Source: Pedobacter cryoconitis (GTDB lineage Bacteria; Bacteroidota; Bacteroidia; Sphingobacteriales; Sphingobacteriaceae). From it: a stretch of 64,000 bases of DNA. Shown one piece after another: positions 25,234 through 34,307 of the stretch. The stretch's first letter is position 1. Every line of letters begins with the position of its first letter. The position numbers and the translations under genes were made by a program. Where the stretch lies: assembly GCF_014200595.1 (NCBI RefSeq), contig NZ_JACHCG010000004.1, positions 434,001 to 498,000 on the forward strand, in the 5' to 3' direction. The notes below the pieces were generated by a model. That model did no database searches, was not told the origin of the DNA, and saw only the letters and a program-made list of their open reading frames with translations.

Positions 25234-27498
25234 TTATTCAGCTCCGGCAGATTTTGGCCGGTCTGCCAAACTCACTCCCCATGTAGCAGAAGGCTGATCG
25301 CCCATGTACAAGGTGAGTTCCCCTCCTGCAACAATAGCTGCATGCAAGAGAAAATTCTTAGTATAAGGCTTGCCATTTAAAACAGCCTTCTGGATATACT
25401 TATTTTTCGGACTGTTGCCAATCACTTTAAGTTCAAATTTCTTTGCTCCCGGAAGATTAATGATTGCATGATCTACTAGTGGAGAACCAAATACATAAGC
25501 TCCGTTAGCTGGATTTACAGGATAAAATCCTAGAGCCGAGAATACATACCAGGAAGACATCTGTCCTAAATCTTCGTTACCACAAAGACCATCAGGTTTA
25601 GCAGTGTACAATGAATCTGTAATCTGACGTACTACCTGTGCAGTTTTCCATGGTTTGCCAGCATAAGCATACATATAGGGTGTATGGTGATTAGGTTCAT
25701 TTCCTTGTGCATACTGACCGATTAAACCACTGATATCCGGAGAACCACCTGCTTCTACTACTGAACTGATGCTGAATAAAGAATCAAGTTTTCTTGTAAA
25801 ACCAGCTTCGCCGCCAAATAAGTGAATTAAACCTTCCGGATCTTGTGGAACCAACCAGGTATACTGCCAGGCATTTCCTTCAGTATAATCATCTTCACGG
25901 TGTTTAGAAGCTACCGGGTCAAAAGGTTTGCGCCAGCTGCCATCTGCAAGTTTACCACGCATAAATTCTACCTGCGGATCAAAATATTCTGCATATAACT
26001 TCGCTCTTTTGCTGAAATAAACATAATCTTCTTCTTTATGCATTGCTTTTGCCATACGGGCAATACACCAGTCATCAATCGCATATTCCAGCCCTTTTGC
26101 AACAGCTTCATTTACTTTATCAGCAGGGATATATTTCAATTTTTGCGCGTATTCGATCCCGTCTTCTTTTTGCATTGCAGAATGTTTGATCGCTTCATAA
26201 GCAAGCTCTACATCATACTTTCTGTAACCTTTCAGATAAGCATCCACAATAATCGGTACGGCATGGTATCCAATCATCGTATTCGTTTCATTACCCATTA
26301 AGTGCCATACAGGCAATTTGCCCTGTTGTTTATAAATTGCCAGGAATGAACTGATAATGTCTGATACTTTATCCGGATGAATAATAGTATATAAAGGATG
26401 AAAAGCACGGTAGGTATCCCACAGTGAAAAGGTGGTATAGTTATCAAATCCGGGCTTGTGATAAACTTTCTTATCTGTTCCACGGTAATCACCATTCGCA
26501 TCATTAAATAGTGTAGGCGCAATCATCGTATGGTACAAAGCAGTATAAAAAACCTTTTTAGTCTCTTTACTTCCTTCGATCTGAATTTTTGCCAGTTCTT
26601 TATTCCATTTGGCATCGGCCGATGCTACTACTTTCGCGAAATCCCATGCTGGAATCTCAGCAGCTATATTTGCCAATGCATTTTCATAACTAACCGGAGA
26701 AATACCCACTTTCATTTGCAGGACATTTTTCTCAATAGCTTTGAAATTCAACACAGCTTTCATTTTTCTGCCTTTTCCTTCGATACCTTTAGCGACCTGC
26801 GTGCTGTCATAAAGTGACATGCTGCTTAAAGGCTGTGATAATTTAACAGCAAAGTATAAACGCTGGTCTTTAGCCCATCCTGTAGATAAACGATAACCGA
26901 CCAGAGTTGTGCTGTTTACCTGTTTGATATAGGTTTCAACTGGTTTATCCCACCCTATTCCATCACTTAAATCCAGCATTACATGTGGATTATCTTGTTT
27001 TGCAGGAAATGTGTAACGGTGAAAACCAACTCTTTCTGAAGCAGTAAGCTCTGCTTTGATTTTATATTTATCCAGAATAACACTATAATATCCTGGTTTA
27101 GCCACCTCATTGGCATGAGAGAAAGTAGAAACATAGCCGTTCTTCTGGTCAGTTTTAGTCCCTTTATCCAATTGCACTTTACCTGTAGCCGGCATAATCA
27201 GTACATCATTCAGATCACCAATTCCGGTACCACTCAAATGTGTATGGGTAAACCCTACAATTGTATTGCTGGAATAGTGATAACCACTGCACCAGTCCCA
27301 ACCTTCAAAAATGTTTGTGGGGCCTAACTGAACTGCTCCGAATGGGACGTTTGCACCAACAAATACGTGCCCGTGTGCATCCGAACCAATGATCGGATTT
27401 ACGTACTGACTTAATTTATTCTGCGCGCTCAGATTAAGACTAAAAATGAAACTGCAAATAAAGATCAGACCTGTTTTTTTTCTACTCATTTTACTCAT
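25234..27498 (-). CDS. GH92 family glycoside hydrolase (probable exo-alpha-mannosidase)
   Basis: This 754-residue secreted enzyme has a signal peptide ending LSAQ. GH92 marks are present: YVNPIIGSDAHGHVFVGANVPFG at the N-terminus, FTHTHLSGTG, FSLWDTYRAFHPLYT, then EGNAWQYTW (the Glu expected to act as general acid), GNEPNHHTPYMY and LCGNEDLGQMSSWYVFSALGFYP with the acidic calcium and base residues. GH92 enzymes are calcium-dependent inverting alpha-mannosidases that trim mannose from N-glycans and yeast mannan. It lies downstream of a SusD/SusC pair on the same strand, with a terminator between, so it may also have its own promoter. Linkage specificity is not readable. Confidence 0.92.
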   Translation of the reverse strand: MSKMSRKKTGLIFICSFIFSLNLSAQNKLSQYVNPIIGSDAHGHVFVGANVPFGAVQLGPTNIFEGWDWCSGYHYSSNTIVGFTHTHLSGTGIGDLNDVLIMPATGKVQLDKGTKTDQKNGYVSTFSHANEVAKPGYYSVILDKYKIKAELTASERVGFHRYTFPAKQDNPHVMLDLSDGIGWDKPVETYIKQVNSTTLVGYRLSTGWAKDQRLYFAVKLSQPLSSMSLYDSTQVAKGIEGKGRKMKAVLNFKAIEKNVLQMKVGISPVSYENALANIAAEIPAWDFAKVVASADAKWNKELAKIQIEGSKETKKVFYTALYHTMIAPTLFNDANGDYRGTDKKVYHKPGFDNYTTFSLWDTYRAFHPLYTIIHPDKVSDIISSFLAIYKQQGKLPVWHLMGNETNTMIGYHAVPIIVDAYLKGYRKYDVELAYEAIKHSAMQKEDGIEYAQKLKYIPADKVNEAVAKGLEYAIDDWCIARMAKAMHKEEDYVYFSKRAKLYAEYFDPQVEFMRGKLADGSWRKPFDPVASKHREDDYTEGNAWQYTWLVPQDPEGLIHLFGGEAGFTRKLDSLFSISSVVEAGGSPDISGLIGQYAQGNEPNHHTPYMYAYAGKPWKTAQVVRQITDSLYTAKPDGLCGNEDLGQMSSWYVFSALGFYPVNPANGAYVFGSPLVDHAIINLPGAKKFELKVIGNSPKNKYIQKAVLNGKPYTKNFLLHAAIVAGGELTLYMGDQPSATWGVSLADRPKSAGAE

Positions 27499-27516
27499 AT
27501 AATTTGTAAAAATAAA

Positions 27517-27567
27517 AAAACACCGGCCTTTCTATGCCTGTAACAGACGATAAAAAGGCCGGTGTTT
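27517..27567 (-). terminator. terminator between the SusD gene and the GH92 gene
   Basis: AAACACCGGCCTTT pairs with AAAAGGCCGGTGTTT around a loop of about 20 bases. On the minus strand it comes after the SusD stop and is followed by T residues. It may attenuate read-through from SusCD into GH92. Confidence 0.75.
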
Positions 27568-27581
27568 GTAATTTTATTGTG

Positions 27582-29192
27582 TTAGAAATTACCTTTCGCT
27601 AAATCCCACCATACTCTCACACCACCATTATCCTGCCCACCGATTGATTGTACAGCTTTTGCAAGCTCCACACCATTGGAAGTTTTCTCATTCGAAGGAT
27701 AAGGTAAACGGCGGATCTGAATTTGTGTATCAATCAGCCCGTTACTTGTATTGTTAACTACAGGGAATAACTTTGGATAACCTGTACGACGGAATTCTGT
27801 CCATGCTTCTTGTCCTTCAGGAAAAACAGCCAGCCATTTCTGAGTCATGATGCGTTCTAATTTCACTTCATTAGCAGCAGCATCATCCCACTTAATGGTC
27901 ATCGTAGAAACTGCCTTAATGTTATTCACATTATTTTTTGGATCTACATAATCAGCTTGTTTACTGGTTGCATCATTGATATAGGCAGTTGCATCCGTAA
28001 CTCCCCACTGTGACATAGATACCGTAATACCTTTTTCATAGTTTGTTTTTGGATCTCCTGCATTAGCCCAGCCTCTTAATCCAGCTTCTGCTTTTAAGAA
28101 CCAGATCTCAGCAGCTGTCATGATTTGCTGAGGAGCTGTATTTGTAAATGTTTTAACTACGTTCAAACTTGCATAAGTAACATAAGCACTTTTAGAAGGG
28201 ATATTAGAACCTATTCTGATTCCAACATACTGGCCAGCAAAAGCAGGATCCGTTGCCGGGGTTGCATAAGATTTCAACCTTGGATCATTATAGCCCACAA
28301 GATAAGTAGCAAGTGTTGCACCTAAACGGTTGTCACTATAATCATTTGTCAATTGAAAAAGATCATTTACTGAACCCGGAGCAACTGCAATAGCTGCATT
28401 GTCAGCAGCATCTGTTAATAAACCACCCGCAGCACTCATTGCTTTCTCAGCCTGTAACTTCGCAGTTGCAGGATCTGCTTTCACAATATGCATCGCTAAA
28501 CGCAATCTCAAAGAGTTGGCAAACTTGATCCATTTCGAATAATCTCCGTTATAAATCCTGTCATAAGCTGTAAAAGGTTTTGCACCTGGATTTGCAGCCT
28601 GAAAAGTTTGCAGGTTATTAACCGCAGTATCCAGTTCATTGAAGAACTGATTATATACGCTCTGCTGACTGTCATAAGGCGTATTGGTTAATGTTTTACC
28701 AACAGCACTGTATGGGATCGGGCCAAATTTATCAGTAACCCTGTGCATTGCTTCTACCTTGATAATTAAGGCAATAGCCCATAAATCGGGGTTAGCAGTT
28801 CTTAATCCTAATCTTGCCATTTTATTAACAGGCGCCATTACATAAGTATACTGGTCATTAAAGCCTGCTTTATCCCAACCATCGAACGGAGAATAGTTCA
28901 GGTCGTAATTCGCCATAAAAGGGGTTGGAGACATCATGTAACCAGAGAAACCGTCTGCACTTAAATTCTGTGCAATCTGGTAGTTTCTAAAGATAGAAGA
29001 TTGTAATGGCGGAAGTAAAGTAGGCAATTTGATTTCACTGTCAGGAATACCTGTCCCGTCAGTTGCATCTTTTTCAAAATTCTTTTTACAGCCTACCGCA
29101 GTAAGCAATAGTAACCCGGATAAAATGACCGCACCAGAACGGACAACTTTAGTCAGGCTGTTGTTATTTATTAATTTATGACTCGTGTTCAT
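27582..29192 (-). CDS. SusD/RagB family surface lipoprotein (SusD-like_2)
   Basis: This 536-residue lipoprotein has a long N-terminal n-region before the hydrophobic core. The lipobox LTAVGC lies near residue 35, followed by KKNFEKDATDG. Core elements include RVTDKFGPIPYSAVG, the group's equivalent of the D.YGD.PYS motif, SKWIKFANSLRLRLAMHIV and EAWTEFRRTGYPKL. It pairs with the SusC gene upstream, 24 bases away on the minus strand. With GH92 next in line, a mannose-containing glycan is a likely ligand, by inference from context only. Confidence 0.9.
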   Translation of the reverse strand: MNTSHKLINNNSLTKVVRSGAVILSGLLLLTAVGCKKNFEKDATDGTGIPDSEIKLPTLLPPLQSSIFRNYQIAQNLSADGFSGYMMSPTPFMANYDLNYSPFDGWDKAGFNDQYTYVMAPVNKMARLGLRTANPDLWAIALIIKVEAMHRVTDKFGPIPYSAVGKTLTNTPYDSQQSVYNQFFNELDTAVNNLQTFQAANPGAKPFTAYDRIYNGDYSKWIKFANSLRLRLAMHIVKADPATAKLQAEKAMSAAGGLLTDAADNAAIAVAPGSVNDLFQLTNDYSDNRLGATLATYLVGYNDPRLKSYATPATDPAFAGQYVGIRIGSNIPSKSAYVTYASLNVVKTFTNTAPQQIMTAAEIWFLKAEAGLRGWANAGDPKTNYEKGITVSMSQWGVTDATAYINDATSKQADYVDPKNNVNNIKAVSTMTIKWDDAAANEVKLERIMTQKWLAVFPEGQEAWTEFRRTGYPKLFPVVNNTSNGLIDTQIQIRRLPYPSNEKTSNGVELAKAVQSIGGQDNGGVRVWWDLAKGNF

Positions 29193-29216
29193 TTGTTTAA
29201 ATTTTAATAAAGGTTC

Positions 29217-32200
29217 TTAGAAAGTAACATTAAGGTTAAAACCAAGACTGCGGATAGCAGGCTGATTAAATACATCAACACCTGAAAGTCCGTTTCCGGT
29301 AGAAAGCGTAAGTTCAGGATCATATGGAGCCTTTTTGTAGAAATACAATAGGTTTCTTCCTGTTACTGCCAATTTTAAGTTTTTAACAAACTTGTCTTTA
29401 ATCGGGAAGGTATAACCTAAAGATGCCTCACGTAAACGTACTACTGTAGCGCTGTACATATATTCACCTGTTACCCCATTTCTTCCACCAATAGTTTTGT
29501 ACCATACCTGAGGATCGATCTGAGTAACTGCTTTTCCATTTGGATCAACACCATTGATCGAAACAAAACCACGGTCACGCGCTTCGCCACTTACTTTTGA
29601 AACACCGTATTCATCCAGCATTGCCTGAGTGATCGACATCACCTGGCCACCGAATTTTCCATCAACAAGAAGACTCAGACTGAAATTTTTGTAGTTAAAG
29701 TTGTTGCTCCATCCCAATTGGAATTTAGGGTTAGAGTTACCTACATAACTAAAATCGCCATTGGTGATCGGTGTACCGTTCGAACCAATCAAAATACGTC
29801 CCTGAGCATCACGTTTCAATGTTTTTCCATAAATATCACCGTAAGATCCGCCAGTAGTAATGTGAGACTCATAACCATTGTTATAATTTCCGGTCATGAT
29901 AAACTCATTGATTCCATCTTTAGAATCCACATCTATAATTACGTTTTTATTTCTCGAACCGTTGAAAGATGTACTCCATTCAAAATCAGAGGTTTTAATC
30001 GCATTATAACCTAACATAAACTCAAAACCTGTATTCTGTACGTTACCCGCATTGACATAACCAATAGAATAACCAGTAGCTACTGAAGGTGCAATCTGGA
30101 TAAACTGGTTGTAAGTATTTGACTTGTAATAACTGAAGCTTAAGCTTAATTTATTCTCGAAAAATCTCATATCAGTACCAAATTCCCATGATTTAGTCTT
30201 TTCAGGTTTTAATTTTGGGAAAGGTGCTACTGTACTCACTACAATCGAACCACTGTCATCAGTGTAATTAACCGGGTTAGTCACATATTGTGGAACACTG
30301 TTACCAACCTCTGCATAACTACCTCTTACTTTAGCATAAGAAATTACATCTGGCAGGTGGAACATCTGGTTTAAAATAAACGTAAGACCAACAGATGGGT
30401 AGAAATAAGATCCGTTTGGTGTAAATGCAAGGTTCGAAGACCAGTCATTTCTACCTGTTACCGTTAAAAATGCCCAATCCTTATAAGAAAGGTTGGCATT
30501 ACCGAAGATAGATTGTAATTGGTTATCATTTGCAGGCAAAGTTTTTGCATTACTCACTGTTGAATTCAACACCGTATTTTGTGTGATAAACAAGTTTGGT
30601 GTATTTAAACCTTGTCCAGCTCCGATAGTAACACCGGTTGTACGAATGTCTTTAATACTTGTACCCAAAATTCCGTCCAGCTTGAAGTCACCCATTTTAG
30701 GCGCTGTGAAAGTAGCCAGGAAATCACCATATTTTTGTTCTACAGTCTGGTTATTCAAAATCATTTGTCCATTCTCTTTAGAAAGAACGCCAGTTGTACC
30801 TGAGTAAAGATCCTGTTCGTAACTATCAGCAGTCCTGTCTAAGTTTCCTCTTACTTGTAAACTTAACCAGTTGTTCACATCATATTTAACACTACCGTTT
30901 AATAATATACGGTTTCTGTTACTGAAGTTTAAGTTACGGTTAGTGATCCACCATGGATTTTGCTGAACATCATTCTTCATCACAAACCAATTCTGTCTGT
31001 TGTAACCTTGCTGGTCACCAAGTTCGTATTGATTTTTATAAGGAGTGATATCATTTCCTCTTGGGAAAAGGTATAAACCCGTAAGCGGATTGAAATATAA
31101 TCCCAGTCCAGGAGTGTTATCAATTTTTTGTGCGATATAATTGATATTTCCATCAACAGTCAGTTTATTATCCAGGAAACGTGCTGTTTCGCGCATATTA
31201 AAGTTATGTCTGCTTAACTTATTTCCAGGCTCAATTCCTCTGGCAGCTGTATTTGCATAAGATACATACGTCTGCGCATTTTCAGTTCCTCCTGATAAGT
31301 TGATCGAATTCGTGAAGTTTGTTCCCGTCTGAAAAAACTGTTTCAGGTTATCCTGACCTCCATTAGAAATCTTCGGGCCATAACTATCAGTTGATCCTGC
31401 TGAAGTCTGTCCATAGTTATTTTGAAACTCTGGCTTGAAGGCAGCATTGTCTACTTGTAAAGAGCTGGAGTAATTGATAATTGCTTTTCCAGCTTTTCCT
31501 TTTTTAGTCGTAATCACAATTACACCATTTGCTGCATCACTTCCGTATAAAGCAGAAGCAGAAGCACCTTTCAGTACACTCATGCTCTCAATATCGTCAG
31601 GATTCAGATTGGAGATTCCGTCACCACCATCTACGTTGGTATTTCCACCCATCGTATTCGTTGGCTGACTGTTGCTGTTGGAACCATTAGACATTGGTAC
31701 ACCATCAATCACATATAAAGGTTGATTGTTTCCAGCGATTGATCTGTTTCCACGCAAAATTACTTTTGCAGAACCACCCACACCAGAAGCACTTGGCGAA
31801 ATTGCCACACCAGCAATTTTTCCGTTTAGTGAATTCATTAAGTTATCACTTTTCACCGTTGTCAAATCTTTATTAGAGATCTGCTGAGTAGCATAAGTAA
31901 GTGATTTCTCCGATTTCTTAACCCCTAAAGCTGTTACCACTACTGTATTCAATTCCTGGGCACTGGATTTCAACACGATATCAACAGTTGCCTGAGTGCC
32001 AACCGTGACTTCTTGTTTATCATAGCCTATATAAGAGAAAACGATGATATCACCTGCTTTAGCAGTTATACCATATTGTCCGGACGCATTGGTTTGCGTA
32101 ACCAGCTTAGTTCCTTTAACCTGAACTGATACCCCCGGTAAAGTTGTTCCTGTGGCATCGCGCACTGTTCCCTTCACCTCATCGGCAGCAGAGAAACCTG

Positions 32201-32309
32201 GAATGTTCATTAAAGGAGTTAATAGTTTAGGATGATCTGACTTTACCGTTGCAAAAGCATGCGACGAAGCGTAAAGTAGTAAACAAGTCAATTGTAATGT
32301 TTTTTTCAT
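29217..32309 (-). CDS. SusC/RagA family TonB-dependent transporter, no STN domain
   Basis: This 1030-residue outer-membrane transporter has an N-terminal signal (MKKTLQLTCLLLYASSHAFA). A carboxypeptidase-like domain (about 42-125) carries GTVRDATGTTLPGVSVQVKG. The plug contains LNGKIAGVAISPSASGVGGSAKVILRG and PLYVIDGVPM, and the barrel ends NLNVTF. Without an STN domain it is not expected to signal to the FecR encoded at 33197. It is nevertheless transcribed divergently from that sigma/FecR locus, sharing about 190 bp of control region. Together with the following SusD and GH92 genes it makes a small glycan-use unit. Confidence 0.92.
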   Translation of the reverse strand: MKKTLQLTCLLLYASSHAFATVKSDHPKLLTPLMNIPGFSAADEVKGTVRDATGTTLPGVSVQVKGTKLVTQTNASGQYGITAKAGDIIVFSYIGYDKQEVTVGTQATVDIVLKSSAQELNTVVVTALGVKKSEKSLTYATQQISNKDLTTVKSDNLMNSLNGKIAGVAISPSASGVGGSAKVILRGNRSIAGNNQPLYVIDGVPMSNGSNSNSQPTNTMGGNTNVDGGDGISNLNPDDIESMSVLKGASASALYGSDAANGVIVITTKKGKAGKAIINYSSSLQVDNAAFKPEFQNNYGQTSAGSTDSYGPKISNGGQDNLKQFFQTGTNFTNSINLSGGTENAQTYVSYANTAARGIEPGNKLSRHNFNMRETARFLDNKLTVDGNINYIAQKIDNTPGLGLYFNPLTGLYLFPRGNDITPYKNQYELGDQQGYNRQNWFVMKNDVQQNPWWITNRNLNFSNRNRILLNGSVKYDVNNWLSLQVRGNLDRTADSYEQDLYSGTTGVLSKENGQMILNNQTVEQKYGDFLATFTAPKMGDFKLDGILGTSIKDIRTTGVTIGAGQGLNTPNLFITQNTVLNSTVSNAKTLPANDNQLQSIFGNANLSYKDWAFLTVTGRNDWSSNLAFTPNGSYFYPSVGLTFILNQMFHLPDVISYAKVRGSYAEVGNSVPQYVTNPVNYTDDSGSIVVSTVAPFPKLKPEKTKSWEFGTDMRFFENKLSLSFSYYKSNTYNQFIQIAPSVATGYSIGYVNAGNVQNTGFEFMLGYNAIKTSDFEWSTSFNGSRNKNVIIDVDSKDGINEFIMTGNYNNGYESHITTGGSYGDIYGKTLKRDAQGRILIGSNGTPITNGDFSYVGNSNPKFQLGWSNNFNYKNFSLSLLVDGKFGGQVMSITQAMLDEYGVSKVSGEARDRGFVSINGVDPNGKAVTQIDPQVWYKTIGGRNGVTGEYMYSATVVRLREASLGYTFPIKDKFVKNLKLAVTGRNLLYFYKKAPYDPELTLSTGNGLSGVDVFNQPAIRSLGFNLNVTF

Positions 32310-32502
32310 TTTTGCTGATTACAGTTAAATATTTTGGTTAGCTCTTTTGTCTTCAAAAATCCGTGACGACAAACCCGGTATTCTTCTAAAAAAAATACGC
32401 GTTAAGGTAGAGACCCCTTTTTAACGGGAATTGCCTACAAGAAAATTGTTTTTATTATTTAACTTGCCCCTTCTTATAACTATTCTATTAATCAATAAAC
32501 TA

Positions 32503-33144
32503 TTGAAGGCTTTGAAACCTGATTTATCTCCTTTATGGACAAAGGTTTGCGTGGAGGATGATGTTAAAGCTTTTGAAGTTTTATATTATCTTTTATTTAA
32601 CAAGCTGATCAAATTCTGCATCTATTATGTAGGCAGAAAAGAAGTAGCCGAAGAGATTATCTCTGATATCCTTGTTAAATGCTGGGAAAACAGGAAAGCA
32701 GAAACAGTTATTCTCAATCTTGAAACTTATCTTTTTACAGCAGTCAGGAACCAGTCCCTGAAGTATATTAAGAAAAACGCCAATGTCCATTTAGTAGAAA
32801 TTGAACCTGCCAATGAATTCCGGTTGATGGACAATACCGATCCTGAAAAACAATTGGAAAATAAAGAATTGCATCATAAATTAGACCAGGCAATTGACAA
32901 GCTTCCGCAGCAGGCCAGGATCATCTTTAAGCTGATTAAAGAAAACGGGATGAAATATAAAGAGGTCGCGGAAATTCTGGAGATTTCACCAAGAACAGTA
33001 CAAACACAATTATTCAGGGCAATAGATAAATTAAGAGTAAGTCTTAAGGCTTATCACCATATTTATACAAAATATAAGCCGGACGATAATGCTGTCAATT
33101 TAACAGCTTTAATATTTTTTTTACATATTTTTCATTTCTTGTAA
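32503..33144 (+). CDS. ECF RNA polymerase sigma factor (FecI-like)
   Basis: Sigma region 2 appears as FEVLYYLLFNKLIKFCIYYVGRKEVAEEIISDILVKCWENR, and region 4 as LDQAIDKLPQQARIIFKLIKENGMKYKEVAEILEISPRTVQTQLFRAIDKL. This layout is the Bacteroidota ECF group that pairs with FecR. There is no in-frame ATG in the N-terminal part. TTG codons at 32431, 32503 and 32512 are possible starts. The hydrophobic residues coded from 32431 look unlike a sigma N-terminus, so 32503 or 32512 is preferred. It should drive the FecR/SusC/SusD genes that follow. Confidence 0.85.
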   Translation: MKALKPDLSPLWTKVCVEDDVKAFEVLYYLLFNKLIKFCIYYVGRKEVAEEIISDILVKCWENRKAETVILNLETYLFTAVRNQSLKYIKKNANVHLVEIEPANEFRLMDNTDPEKQLENKELHHKLDQAIDKLPQQARIIFKLIKENGMKYKEVAEILEISPRTVQTQLFRAIDKLRVSLKAYHHIYTKYKPDDNAVNLTALIFFLHIFHFL

Positions 33145-33196
33145 GCAATTTTAACAAAAAAGGGTACTACTATATACAAAGCATAAATAACGTCCA

Positions 33197-34264
33197 ATGA
33201 CTGATCAGAAATTCACTGAATTACTTAGCGAAAAATTATCGGGTGAGATCTCCGCCGATGATGATCAGGGTTTTATGGAAATGCTTGCAGCAAACGAAGA
33301 TTACAGGCGTGAATATGAATCTTTAAGTGCCTATTTTCAACGGAAAGAACAGCCCTATGAGAATATAGATATTGTATTTCAGCAGATCAAAGAACGGATT
33401 AATGTTGTTGGGTCAAACCCTAAACCGATTTTCACACCGGCACCCGTTAAACGCTCATTTCAGCAGTGGTACCGTATTGCAGCTATTTTTATTTTTGGCC
33501 TTTGTACTTTTTTCGCTTACCAGTTTTTCAAGGCAAAAGATGCAGCTAATCTTCCTGCAACCATGGCCTGGAAGAAATCATATACCCCCGGCAGACAAAC
33601 TTCTACGGTTCTACTTGCCGATGGCAGTAAGGTTACTTTGAACGCCGCGAGTGAAATTAAGTATCCTGCATCTTTTAATGGTCAGACCAGAGAAGTCTAT
33701 TTAACCGGGGAAGCATTTTTCGATGTTGCCAAAGATCATCAGCATCCATTCATCGTACATACAAAAAATATCAGTATCAAAGTACTGGGTACCGCTTTTG
33801 ATGTGAGGTCTTATCCTGATGAAAGTGCAACAGAGACTACATTGCTTAGAGGAAAAGTAGAAATCACACTTAACAAAAGACCTGAAAAGCATATTCTGTT
33901 AAGCCCTGCGGAGAAATTCACTTTAAAACATGCTGCTGAGTCAGGTGCCGGAAGCTTGAATGAAGACATTTACAGTATCACACCGATGACCTATTACAAG
34001 GACGATAAAGATGCGATTCTGGAGACCTCCTGGATGAACAACAAACTCCTTTTCAGAAATGAGACTTTCTCCCTGCTGAGCCTGCGTTTATCAAGATGGT
34101 ATGGGGTAGACTTTGTTTTTAAATCCGATAAATTGAAAGACTATAAGTTTACCGGAGAATTTGAGAAAGAAAATTTAGCCGAGGCCTTAAAAGCGTTACA
34201 GTTCATTGCCCCGTTCGAATATAAAATAGAAGGAAAAACTATCTATCTTTACCCTGTGAAGTAA
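33197..34264 (+). CDS. FecR family anti-sigma factor
   Basis: This 355-residue inner-membrane regulator has a cytoplasmic N-terminal helical region (1-85) for binding the sigma factor. One transmembrane helix lies near 92-112 (YRIAAIFIFGLCTFFAYQFF). The periplasmic FecR domain includes GSKVTLNAASEIKYPASF, REVYLTGEAFFDVAKDHQHPFIVHT and IKVLGTAFDVRSYPDE. The C-terminal DUF4974 domain (about 275-355) has YKFTGEFEKENLAEALKALQFIAPF. It relays ligand occupancy from the STN domain of the SusC at 34308 to the sigma factor upstream. It lies 52 bases after the sigma gene and 43 bases before SusC. Confidence 0.93.
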   Translation: MTDQKFTELLSEKLSGEISADDDQGFMEMLAANEDYRREYESLSAYFQRKEQPYENIDIVFQQIKERINVVGSNPKPIFTPAPVKRSFQQWYRIAAIFIFGLCTFFAYQFFKAKDAANLPATMAWKKSYTPGRQTSTVLLADGSKVTLNAASEIKYPASFNGQTREVYLTGEAFFDVAKDHQHPFIVHTKNISIKVLGTAFDVRSYPDESATETTLLRGKVEITLNKRPEKHILLSPAEKFTLKHAAESGAGSLNEDIYSITPMTYYKDDKDAILETSWMNNKLLFRNETFSLLSLRLSRWYGVDFVFKSDKLKDYKFTGEFEKENLAEALKALQFIAPFEYKIEGKTIYLYPVK

Positions 34265-34307
34265 TATCGCTAAAGCGTTATAGCTAACAGATGCGTAAAT
34301 GTTATAG

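Noticed and set aside
34262..34307. Small CGCTAAAGCG hairpin between FecR and SusC
   Set aside because: It is very short with no T-run; it is unlikely to terminate transcription inside the operon.
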